A DNA stretch of 8,165 bases from Candidatus Woesearchaeota archaeon (GCA_003561825.1 PWVO01000012.1:1-8165); one strand, 5' to 3'; positions 1 through 7,114 are shown, numbered from the stretch's first letter. The notes: generated by a model from the sequence alone, not told the origin. A program made the numbers and translations.

Positions 1-2
1 AA

Positions 3-1337
3 AAAGTCTCAATAGATTACGGGCATACTAAATCCACTTATTTGCTTGATCCAGATCGCAGCAAAATCATCAGGAAAACTGAAACTTTGGTTTATTATGA
101 CCAGGACGGCAATCCAGATTATTTCTCAAAAATATACTACCTCGGAGAGAGCAGAAGCGATTATATTGAGATAATTACAGCAGACCCTGAAACAGATTTA
201 GGCCAGATAAAAATAACAAGAGGCGCAATGCAGCCTCTTTTTTACAATGGCCAGCTTAATTATGATGAATCAAGAGGCTGGTATCAAATAAGAGATAGCA
301 ATGAAGAGTTATTAGCAAGAGTTGACGCACAGGGAAACATATACACAGACTACAGGAACAACATTCCTACAACAATACATTACTCCCAGGACTCATACAT
401 AGGATACCAGGCCCTGACATCACTTGGTCCAGGCATAAGAGTTTACGGAAAAACATCTGAGGATGGAACAATCCAGGTATATTATGGAAACTACAGGCCA
501 TTTGCATATATCCCAGAGGGAAGATTAGAGGATGCAGTTTATGTAGAAAGAGATGAATACGGCAACCTAAACCAATATTACAGGATTTATGAGGAAGACC
601 AAAAAGATTTTATTGATGAAGATGACCCCTATTTTGACAAAATCAATTCAATGGTCAGGAAGACAAACACAGCTGCTGCATACTATGCTGCAGTAAGGGG
701 CGCAAGAGGAGGAATAGCTCTTTCGAACCTTCTTAACAGCTGGCTTGACATAGGCTTTATCAATGACTGGAGAAGAAAAGCGGACGAGTTTTTCTCAACA
801 ACAGTTCTTGGCAGAATACTCAGCGGAAGGTGGGAAGAAAGCATATGCCATCATCACATTGAAAAAATACCAGACCATATTGCTGTGGTAAATGTTGACA
901 GGTTAATGGAGTTTGCTGCACATATAGAAGGAGAGAGAAGCGCTATAATAGAAACCCATAATGAAACACTCTATTTTTACAAGATTACATTTGGCGTTAA
1001 TCCGTCAAGATTCGGCCAGTTCCAGTTTGAGGTTCTTGTGGACGGAATGCCTGCTGACCTAACAGGGGATGGGGCAGGCGACAGAATTACACTCAGGCCT
1101 GAAGACCAGGCATACAAAGGAACTGGAGAAAAGATGATAGTAAGGTACAAAGACACGATTTACAGCACAGCATGCATAAAATTTTATAATATCAGCAGCC
1201 TTCCAGTGCAGGTCAGAAACCAGCTGTCAGAAGGAATGCTTTGCAATGATATTGTTGAAGTTGACTTAAGCCAGCACGAGATATCAACACAGCACAAGGC
1301 ACCCCAGCCCAGCCCGGGCCATGGCACAGGCTGGTGA
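3..1337 (+). CDS. Probable cell-surface protein with D-x-x-G-N hairpin repeats, 5'-truncated
   Basis: Only the 3' end of this gene is present. The frame is open from base 3 with no stop, and the residues before the TTG at 42 continue the same style of sequence (TYLLDPDRS), so TTG42 is not the true start. Numbering from that TTG, residues 1-185 hold repeated short beta-hairpin units such as YYDQDGNPDY, RVDAQGNIYTDY and VERDEYGNLNQYY, loosely like YD or WG repeats. Residues 205-265 are probably helical and end in WEESIC. Residues 300-405 look like a beta-sandwich, with C378 and C401 as a possible disulfide pair. The last 17 residues form a Pro/Gly/His-rich tail. No C-terminal membrane anchor is visible. 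An extracellular location is inferred from the composition and from the same domain order in the secreted protein encoded at 3274-5952. No catalytic motif is seen, and I do not recognise a named family. [Confidence was missing from the original answer; the 0 here is a placeholder, not an estimate.]. Confidence 0.
   Translation, partial: KVSIDYGHTKSTYLLDPDRSKIIRKTETLVYYDQDGNPDYFSKIYYLGESRSDYIEIITADPETDLGQIKITRGAMQPLFYNGQLNYDESRGWYQIRDSNEELLARVDAQGNIYTDYRNNIPTTIHYSQDSYIGYQALTSLGPGIRVYGKTSEDGTIQVYYGNYRPFAYIPEGRLEDAVYVERDEYGNLNQYYRIYEEDQKDFIDEDDPYFDKINSMVRKTNTAAAYYAAVRGARGGIALSNLLNSWLDIGFINDWRRKADEFFSTTVLGRILSGRWEESICHHHIEKIPDHIAVVNVDRLMEFAAHIEGERSAIIETHNETLYFYKITFGVNPSRFGQFQFEVLVDGMPADLTGDGAGDRITLRPEDQAYKGTGEKMIVRYKDTIYSTACIKFYNISSLPVQVRNQLSEGMLCNDIVEVDLSQHEISTQHKAPQPSPGHGTGW
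93..596 (+). other. Beta-hairpin repeat region within the partial surface protein
   Basis: Degenerate units with a hydrophobic strand, a D-x-x-G-N or E-D-G turn and an aromatic-rich return strand recur at roughly 20-40 residue spacing: YYDQDGNPDY, ARVDAQGNIYTDY, KTSEDGTIQVYY and ERDEYGNLNQYY. The units are too diverged to show as DNA repeats, so they are visible only in the protein. The pattern resembles YD/RHS-like hairpins, but the strict YD consensus is absent. The boundaries are approximate. Confidence 0.5.
1309..1334 (+). other. GC-rich inverted repeat at the end of the first gene
   Basis: CCAGCC at 1309-1314 can pair with GGCTGG at 1329-1334 around a 14-base loop that itself contains the palindrome GCCATGGC (1318-1325). 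It lies in a 36-base stretch (1299-1334) that is about 78% G+C by my count, against an AT-rich surrounding. It ends at the stop codon and directly precedes the next promoter, so it could slow or end transcription. It lacks the T-tract expected of an archaeal terminator right after it. It may equally be the by-product of encoding a Pro/Gly-rich tail. Confidence 0.25.
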
Positions 1338-1338
1338 T

Positions 1339-1358
1339 TTCAATAAAGTTTTTATATA
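1339..1358 (+). promoter_or_regulatory. Archaeal BRE/TATA promoter of the three-gene surface operon
   Basis: A TATA box, TTTATATA at 1351-1358, is preceded by a purine-containing BRE-like stretch (AATAAAG). The first base of the TATA box is 28 bases before the ATG at 1379. That places the expected start of transcription on or next to the start codon, so the mRNA would be leaderless, and no ribosome-binding site is seen before this ATG. The block TTCAATAA at 1339-1346 recurs at exactly the same distance from the ATG at 6882. Confidence 0.7.
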
Positions 1359-1378
1359 CCCAAAAATTCAGCTAAAAA

Positions 1379-3277
1379 ATGCAAAAAAGAGGTCAGGTTA
1401 GCTTATTCATAATACTGGGAATCATCTTTCTTCTTGTTTTTTTGCTTCTTTTTTACCTGATGGGAGATATAATCCCAATATTTATACCGCCTGTTGTTAT
1501 GCCTCAGGAGATATCGCCGCTAAAAGGCTATGTGGACAGCTGCATCCATGATATAGGCACAGAGGCAGTGCAGAAAATGGGAGTGCAGGCTGGATATGTT
1601 GAAATACCTGCCAGAATCTCAGAAAATTCTGATGCCCACATCCAGGTGATAGGGGAGATAAAAACACCATACTGGCATTATAACGGAGAAGACATATCCC
1701 CCAGCCTTTCTGACATGGAAAATGAAATTTCAAGGCATGTTTCAGAAAACCTCAGGGATTGCCTCGGAGATTTTTCGCAGTTTCCAGAATTTATAATTGA
1801 AGAAAAAGGAGAACCCAATGCACATGCAACAATAGCAGAAGAAGAGGTTGTAATTAAAGTAAATTATCCCCTCATAATAAAGAACAGGCAGGGAGATATG
1901 ATAACCTCATGGTCAGATTTTCTGAGCTCAGTCCCAGTAAGACTGAGGCCCATATACAGGCTTGCAAAACAGATAATGAGAGCAGAAAACAGAGAAATGT
2001 TCCTTGAGAAAGCCACAATAGACTTAATGTCAGTCAGCCCTGAAGTTCCGTTCACAGACCTGGTTTTCACATGCGAAAACATTAAATGGAGCAGGCATGA
2101 AATTAAAGATGAAATAAAAGGCCTTCTGTACCACAATCTGCCTAAGATAAGGATTGAAAACACAGACTACAGGCCTTTCCTTTACTCAGATGATATTTAC
2201 CAGGACCTTAAAAAAATAGACTTAGAGAATGAGGGCATGCCTGAAAACATCCCAGAAGACATCTATGAGTACAATAATCTTTTTTGGGAGATCAGAGGAG
2301 AGAATTTTCCGGATCTCAAAGCCGGGGTAAGGTATCTTAAAGACTGGGAAATGTTTCTTAATATAAATCCAGGCAGCGGAGACTATCTGCATTCTAATAT
2401 GGTAAAGGCCTCTCCTGATTTTTTAAGCTCTTTCTGCATAAACACATATCATTTCACTTATGACATAATCTACCCAGTTGAAATAGCAATCCGGGATGAC
2501 AAGTCATTTGCAGGAGAAGGTTATGTCTTTAGATATGCTATCCCTGTTATGATAAGAAGCAATGAAGCCCATAGAGAAGCTTTTGGAATTAGTGACACCT
2601 TATACTATGATCCGAAAGAATTCTGCGAAGATGTTACAGAAGAGAAATACACAATAACTGCAATAAATGCGAGAACAAAACAGGAGATAAATGATGTAAG
2701 CATAACATTTGGCTGCATTAGGCACTACTGCGATCTTGGCAGCACAGAGTTTGACGGAAACAATTACAGGCTTACAGCAAGCATACCCTCAGGATGCTCG
2801 AATGGCATATTCTATGCAGAAAAACAGGGATTTTTGAAAGCGCAAAAGCAAGCAAGCAGCAGGCACATAAAGATCTTAATGGAGCCTCTGAAAAGCCTTG
2901 ATTTCAGTGTAATGAAAGTAAACAATGACGGGGAAAAAGAAACTCTCTCAGAAACAGAATCTGCAATAATCCGCATAATCCCTGAAAAAGGAAAAGAGAT
3001 TTTTGCTGTTTACCCAAGCAAGGAAATGCGAAATATAGAGATACTTGAAAATACAGAAAATTATTTCATGGAGATCTTTTTATCAGACCAGGAAAAAATA
3101 AAAGGCGGCTTTAAGGCAGACTGGAGCTTGTCTTATGAGGAAATAAAAGACAAAAATAAAGTAATCTTTTATGCATATGATTTAGGGATCCATGAAACAC
3201 CTGAGGAAAAGCTTGATATGATAGAATTTATCAATGAGAACATGAACAAGGAGAATCTTATGCCGGAATTAAAATGA
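1379..3277 (+). CDS. Large surface protein anchored by a class III (pilin-type) signal peptide
   Basis: A 632-residue protein of unknown function. The N-terminus MQKRGQVSLFIILG fits an archaeal class III signal peptide: a short basic leader, expected cleavage after G5 before Q6, then a hydrophobic helix at about 7-28. Such proteins are normally processed by a prepilin peptidase (PibD/EppA type), with the helix serving for anchoring or assembly. The rest should be outside the cell. The segment GYVDSCIHDIGTEAV at 50-64 is followed by a GY-x-E-I-P motif at 72-77, which I recall only loosely from other DPANN proteins. There are eight cysteines: 55, 128, 232, 353, 416, 446, 451 and 473. Residues about 422-500 look like a carboxypeptidase-regulatory-like beta domain with C446, C451 and C473. 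The protein is far longer than a typical pilin subunit. It is first in an operon and its stop overlaps the next gene by ATGA. The start is firm because of the signal peptide and the TATA spacing. Confidence 0.85.
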   Translation: MQKRGQVSLFIILGIIFLLVFLLLFYLMGDIIPIFIPPVVMPQEISPLKGYVDSCIHDIGTEAVQKMGVQAGYVEIPARISENSDAHIQVIGEIKTPYWHYNGEDISPSLSDMENEISRHVSENLRDCLGDFSQFPEFIIEEKGEPNAHATIAEEEVVIKVNYPLIIKNRQGDMITSWSDFLSSVPVRLRPIYRLAKQIMRAENREMFLEKATIDLMSVSPEVPFTDLVFTCENIKWSRHEIKDEIKGLLYHNLPKIRIENTDYRPFLYSDDIYQDLKKIDLENEGMPENIPEDIYEYNNLFWEIRGENFPDLKAGVRYLKDWEMFLNINPGSGDYLHSNMVKASPDFLSSFCINTYHFTYDIIYPVEIAIRDDKSFAGEGYVFRYAIPVMIRSNEAHREAFGISDTLYYDPKEFCEDVTEEKYTITAINARTKQEINDVSITFGCIRHYCDLGSTEFDGNNYRLTASIPSGCSNGIFYAEKQGFLKAQKQASSRHIKILMEPLKSLDFSVMKVNNDGEKETLSETESAIIRIIPEKGKEIFAVYPSKEMRNIEILENTENYFMEIFLSDQEKIKGGFKADWSLSYEEIKDKNKVIFYAYDLGIHETPEEKLDMIEFINENMNKENLMPELK

Positions 3278-5952
3278 AAAACAAAAAAATTAAGCAGGCA
3301 TTAATACTAGCATCACTAGTCCTGTCTGTTTTATACTTGCAGCTCGCATTGGCACAGGAATCAAATAACCCCGGCAATTCAGCAATCCCCAAAATTACCT
3401 CTAGCAACATCCGGCAGATCAGCCCGGTTTATACAGAAGATCAGAAAATAGAAGGAAGTGTGAACAAGCCCGGCATAGAGATTGAAGTAATTGTAAATGA
3501 AAACAAGAAATATTCTGGAGCATCATCCCAGGATCCTGACAGATTCGGAAATTATCCATTCTCAGTTGATGTTGTGCTTGAAAAAAAACTGAGAGTCAGC
3601 GATGCACAGCGCCATATTGATTTAAGGACATATGATTCATGGGAAAACAATATAAGGATTATTGCCAGAGACAGCCATGGAAGAGAAGCTTCTTTAGAGG
3701 AAATCCTAGTTCTTTCACAGTGCGGATACGGTACAGACTGGAGTGTTGAGCTAGGTGAAATAACCCCGGAAAAAATCCTTCCAGAACATTTAGCCAATGG
3801 CATTGCACAGATAAGCTTTCCAGTAAAGCTAAGCTACAAAGGCCCAGGAGATGCATCAAAAGCAAAAATCATCGGGCAGCCAGCATTGTCAGAGATTTTG
3901 GCAAGCCCAGACACCTATGAAAACTACGCAATTCATCTTTTTCCAGGATATTCCAGAGGCTACTGGAACAGGCAGTATTCAGAAGGACTTTTTGTAATCA
4001 GCCTTAATGCATGGCAGGGTTCATTAGAAGACCTGCATGAAATGGATTATGTCAAAATCCCCCTGAGGCTTGACATAAATTATGAGACAGAGACAGAGGA
4101 AAGCGGGATAAAATCCCATTCACACAAGGAATGCATTACCCTCACATTAATGCTTGACTCTGAAGCACCTGCTGATAAAATTCCCGGAGAGCTGATTAAA
4201 GAGTCAGCAGCAATGCTTGACTCAGCAAAAAACCTGGCGCAAACCTTTAAAGAGCCAATAGAAAGCGCAGAAGACCTTGTGTCTGTGCTCTGCATTGCAG
4301 CAGAGTCAGTAAGGGCATTTAAGGCAGCTTCAGCAGAAGTTGCTTGTGCCGGAGTTAGGGAAATTGCAGCAGAGGCACTAATAGAAGGCAGAGATTCCTG
4401 CTCAGACTCCAGATGTGACCTGTGCCTTTATGCACTTAAAGACCTCAAGGAAACAGAAAGGATGAGGAATTATATCTGCAACAGGATATTGTGCCCCAAA
4501 GTCCCTACTCTTGAAAACCATCGGAGAACATATATAGATTCCGTAACAAGGAAGAATGTCTGCTCTGAAATGAGCATAGATGAGGCAAGGGCATCAGGCA
4601 AATGCGAGCAGGAGTACAGATTTGCCTGGGAGTCTGTTTTTCTTTTAATAGACGAATGGGACAGAGCAGTAAAAGGCCAGGCAGACACAGACTCAGGAGT
4701 ATTAACCAGGATTTTGCAGGAACTTGATTTCTGCAGAATAGCAGAAGGCCACGGAATTGAAGTGGTTTTTGCAGACCCAGACATATACCTTATAGACAGG
4801 CACGGAAATGTAAGGATGGCTTCACACAGGACTGACCACGGCAATGATTTTGGCGCAGTAATCATAAAAGAAGACGGAAGCAGAATCTCATATAATTATA
4901 TGCAGGAAGATGAGTTTTCAGGCATAGGCCCAGGAGGATACCTTAGAATAGATGAAGAGGGCTACTTCATATTCCATTACCAGGGAAGGCATCTTTACCT
5001 TGACAGGGAAGGCAATATTCAGGATTACAGCGAAGATGTTAGCAAAGAAAGCATAAAGAGAATAGACCCAAATGTGCTTTCAAAAATCTCAGAGATTATG
5101 GAAAATGATTATCTTCTTGACCCACATTCAGACATAATAAGATCAGTGCAGGCAGTCTGCCTTCCGGGAATTGAGTCCTGGCTCAGCCACTGGGAGAACA
5201 TAATTGAGTCAGTTGGCCGCTGCTTCAATGAGTCAAGAATCAAAGGAGAAAAAACACCGGCAGAATGCAGGGCATTGCTCTCAACATACGTATGCGACAT
5301 GGTATATGACGCAATATTATGCACCTCAAGCCAGCCAGAGGATTCTGGCCTGGAGCAGATAACAGCAACAGGATACGATGATTTTGTTACCCACAAAGCC
5401 CTCATAAACTCAGTATGCCTTTTTGCCTTTACAGGAGATTGGGGCGAGCTTGACCTTGCTGAAATCCTTATTGCAGAAGCAGAAATGCCCGCCTTAGAAA
5501 CACAGGCAATTCTTTTTCCTTCAGCCAGAGAGTTCATTGGCCCATTTTATCCCGAACAGGGAAGAGCAGAATACGCATACCACATAGGCGCAGGCATAGC
5601 TGCAGGAAGAGACCTAAGCTACCGCATTTACCTGAAATGCTCCTCTGGCAGCACTTGTGAAGGCCCTTGCGACTGCTACTATTTCGGAGAAGAAAGGGAA
5701 ATCAATATAGCATCAGGCAGCCTCAGAAAAGGCCAGACATTTAATCAGAACTTTTACCATAAGGCCTCAGGCCATCCAGTAAGGTATGACCAGTCAGTAA
5801 TAGAGTGGGAGTGGACAGACACTGCCGGAACAAAGCACAAATCCCAGATCTCAGCAAGCATCAGAGAAATAGGCCCAGGAACTCCGGAAAACTGCAGGTT
5901 TGACACACGATCAAATGAATTCCTCTGCATTCATCAGGCAGGTGTAAACTGA
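3274..5952 (+). CDS. Secreted cysteine-rich multidomain protein
   Basis: An 892-residue exported protein of unknown function. A Sec signal peptide (basic start, hydrophobic core 8-22, cleavage probably after ALA27) fixes the start. Visible regions: an Ig-like beta domain at about 51-149; a second beta-rich domain at about 150-295 beginning near CGYGTDW; a helical Cys-rich part at about 300-490 with C-x4-C-x2-C (376, 381, 384) and C-x4-C (402, 407); D-x-x-G-N hairpin repeats at about 495-590; a second helical part at about 595-745 with C629, C650, C665, C674, C683 and C715; and a beta C-terminal domain at about 755-890 with a C789/C795/C799/C801 cluster. All 24 cysteines lie after the signal peptide and the number is even, which suggests disulfides. 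No membrane anchor, protease or glycosidase motif is seen. The ATG overlaps the previous stop, and the only good ribosome-binding sequence (AAGGAG, 3248-3253) is 20 bases upstream, so translation is probably coupled. Confidence 0.85.
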   Translation: MKNKKIKQALILASLVLSVLYLQLALAQESNNPGNSAIPKITSSNIRQISPVYTEDQKIEGSVNKPGIEIEVIVNENKKYSGASSQDPDRFGNYPFSVDVVLEKKLRVSDAQRHIDLRTYDSWENNIRIIARDSHGREASLEEILVLSQCGYGTDWSVELGEITPEKILPEHLANGIAQISFPVKLSYKGPGDASKAKIIGQPALSEILASPDTYENYAIHLFPGYSRGYWNRQYSEGLFVISLNAWQGSLEDLHEMDYVKIPLRLDINYETETEESGIKSHSHKECITLTLMLDSEAPADKIPGELIKESAAMLDSAKNLAQTFKEPIESAEDLVSVLCIAAESVRAFKAASAEVACAGVREIAAEALIEGRDSCSDSRCDLCLYALKDLKETERMRNYICNRILCPKVPTLENHRRTYIDSVTRKNVCSEMSIDEARASGKCEQEYRFAWESVFLLIDEWDRAVKGQADTDSGVLTRILQELDFCRIAEGHGIEVVFADPDIYLIDRHGNVRMASHRTDHGNDFGAVIIKEDGSRISYNYMQEDEFSGIGPGGYLRIDEEGYFIFHYQGRHLYLDREGNIQDYSEDVSKESIKRIDPNVLSKISEIMENDYLLDPHSDIIRSVQAVCLPGIESWLSHWENIIESVGRCFNESRIKGEKTPAECRALLSTYVCDMVYDAILCTSSQPEDSGLEQITATGYDDFVTHKALINSVCLFAFTGDWGELDLAEILIAEAEMPALETQAILFPSAREFIGPFYPEQGRAEYAYHIGAGIAAGRDLSYRIYLKCSSGSTCEGPCDCYYFGEEREINIASGSLRKGQTFNQNFYHKASGHPVRYDQSVIEWEWTDTAGTKHKSQISASIREIGPGTPENCRFDTRSNEFLCIHQAGVN
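4756..5043 (+). other. Beta-hairpin repeat region within the secreted protein
   Basis: Protein residues about 495-590 contain at least four hairpin-like units: YLIDRHGNVRM, IIKEDGSRISYNY, YLRIDEEGYFIFHY and LYLDREGNIQDY. Each has a strand, a D/E-x-x-G or D-G turn and an aromatic-rich return strand. The same unit style fills the N-terminal part of the partial protein encoded at 3-1337. Function unknown. Such repeats often form stalks or binding surfaces, but that is inference here. Confidence 0.5.
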
Positions 5953-5956
5953 GAAA

Positions 5957-6808
5957 ATGAAAACAAAAAAAAAGAAAACAATCCTGAAAACAGCATTTAT
6001 AGGCACATTCAATGAAATAAGAAAATCCCCGCAAAAAGCAGCATCAAACATTGGACTGCAGGCCATATCAGACTTGTCTTTCCTAATAGCATTATCATTA
6101 GCATTATGGTTCTTCTTCAATAAGATTGTTATGGAAAAATTCCAGAGCCTTATTATAATCATGACGGAAGTTTTAGAGGGAATTGCAAGACACGGCCCTG
6201 AATTTGACCTTTTACAGCATTCAGCAGATGTCAATGCACTTATATCAAGCATTTTTTCATTATTAGCATGGCTGGCTATAACAGTCTTTTTGGCGCACTC
6301 CTTATTCCAGGGAATAAGCTGGCTCATTGCCGCAAGATACAGTAGCAAAAGGCTTAATTTTAAAAACTACATGCTGAGATTTGCAGGAGCCAGTGCATTC
6401 TGGTTTTCATTTTCCTTGATAATTTTATCCCTGGCAGCAAGGCCCCTGATCAACTCGCAGGCATTTGCATCAGAAACAAACAATACTCTTTTCATAATCT
6501 TATTTCTGATAGCAGCAATGTCAGTGATAATGTACTTCAGCATTATTTCATACACATTAATACAGAAAAACAAAACACTAATCTCAATCAGAAAATCATT
6601 CCAAATAGGGATAAAGCAGCCGTATTTCTTATTTGCCTTACTACTATTTTTAGCTGGGTTTATAGCAATTAATCTTGCCCTGATTTTTGCATCTTTGGCA
6701 AGCCTATTTTTAATGATAATCCTCGGCATACTGCTAATTCTCCCTTACATCGCAATTGCCAGAATAATATTTTTGCAGATTTCAGATGAAATCCAAAAAC
6801 AATTTTAA
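5957..6808 (+). CDS. Integral membrane protein with about six membrane segments
   Basis: A 283-residue protein of unknown function. A lysine-rich N-terminus (MKTKKKKTILK), probably cytoplasmic, is followed by hydrophobic segments at about 32-55, 95-125, 143-165, 177-203, 223-247 and 248-275. The stretch at about 200-222, with KNKTLISIRKSFQIG before a membrane segment, resembles the short amphipathic helix of glycerophosphodiesterase-membrane-domain and YciC-like proteins. That is a faint likeness only, and no catalytic residues stand out. The gene starts four bases after the stop of the secreted-protein gene and lacks a clear ribosome-binding site, so it is probably translated by coupling within the operon. 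Its place suggests a membrane partner for export, anchoring or assembly of the two surface proteins, which is inference. A run of nine A's (5965-5973) lies in its lysine codons. Confidence 0.8.
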   Translation: MKTKKKKTILKTAFIGTFNEIRKSPQKAASNIGLQAISDLSFLIALSLALWFFFNKIVMEKFQSLIIIMTEVLEGIARHGPEFDLLQHSADVNALISSIFSLLAWLAITVFLAHSLFQGISWLIAARYSSKRLNFKNYMLRFAGASAFWFSFSLIILSLAARPLINSQAFASETNNTLFIILFLIAAMSVIMYFSIISYTLIQKNKTLISIRKSFQIGIKQPYFLFALLLFLAGFIAINLALIFASLASLFLMIILGILLILPYIAIARIIFLQISDEIQKQF

Positions 6809-6841
6809 CAATGCAAACACTACGCACCAATAGTCATAATC

Positions 6842-6859
6842 TTCAATAAGATATTTAAA
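6842..6859 (+). promoter_or_regulatory. Archaeal BRE/TATA promoter of the zinc-ribbon gene
   Basis: The TATA-like sequence TATTTAAA at 6852-6859 follows a purine-rich BRE-like AATAAGA. The expected transcription start falls at about 6880-6883, on the ATG at 6882, so the transcript should be leaderless, and no ribosome-binding sequence precedes the ATG. TTCAATAA at 6842-6849 is 40 bases before the ATG, exactly as in the promoter at 1339. The 73-base gap from 6809 to 6881 holds nothing else that I can recognise. Confidence 0.65.
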
Positions 6860-6881
6860 CAACCTTGCCCAATATAACAAT

Positions 6882-7100
6882 ATGGAGCCCCAAGAAACCA
6901 GCCAGGACCCTGATAAGGCCATTGAGCAAGAGCCAGAAATCCAGGATGAGCAGGAAGATTACACAGAAAACCCAGGAAAAAACTGCGAAATATGCGGCTC
7001 ACCAATGCACAAGGCTTCAAAAATCCTAATCAAAGACACCTATTACTATATCTGGAAATGCAAAAAATGCAAGCATGAAGTAGCCAGGTCACAAGACTGA
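6882..7100 (+). CDS. Small acidic zinc-ribbon protein
   Basis: A 72-residue protein in two parts. Residues 1-30 are strongly acidic (12 Asp/Glu, one Lys) and probably unstructured. Residues 33-67 form a zinc ribbon: C35-x2-C38, then 21 residues, then C60-x2-C63, with an aromatic strand TYYYIWKC between the two knuckles. Four cysteines in this spacing normally bind one zinc. Archaeal zinc ribbons of this size occur in transcription, ribosome-related and unknown proteins, and nothing here decides between them. The gene has its own leaderless-type promoter and sits between the surface operon and the thermosome gene. Its short length is offset by the clear promoter, the intact metal site and the good start, so I think it is real. 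Confidence 0.8.
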   Translation: MEPQETSQDPDKAIEQEPEIQDEQEDYTENPGKNCEICGSPMHKASKILIKDTYYYIWKCKKCKHEVARSQD

Positions 7101-7114
7101 TTCTTTCCCAACAG

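Noticed and set aside
42..44. TTG as the start codon of the first gene
   Set aside because: The frame stays open to base 3 and the residues before the TTG fit the repeat pattern, with no promoter or ribosome-binding site visible. The gene is cut by the window edge.
93..596. RHS/YD polymorphic toxin
   Set aside because: The hairpin units resemble YD repeats only loosely. No RHS core signature, toxin domain or immunity gene follows: the next gene is a pilin-signal protein with its own promoter.
1379..3277. Archaellin or ordinary type IV pilin
   Set aside because: Only the signal peptide and first helix match. The protein is several times longer and contains several extra domains and cysteines.
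4470..5537. Minus-strand open frames within the secreted-protein gene (also 5911-6348 and 6367-6729)
   Set aside because: They are shadows of real + strand genes, with no family likeness and no start signals.
5965..5973. A9 run as a phase-variation slippage site
   Set aside because: It falls in lysine codons of a basic N-terminus in an AT-rich genome, and the frame is intact. One copy of the sequence gives no evidence of length variation.
7101..7109. Pyrimidine-rich stretch after the zinc-ribbon gene as a terminator
   Set aside because: The T runs are only two or three long and broken by C, so it is too weak to call as an archaeal oligo-T terminator.
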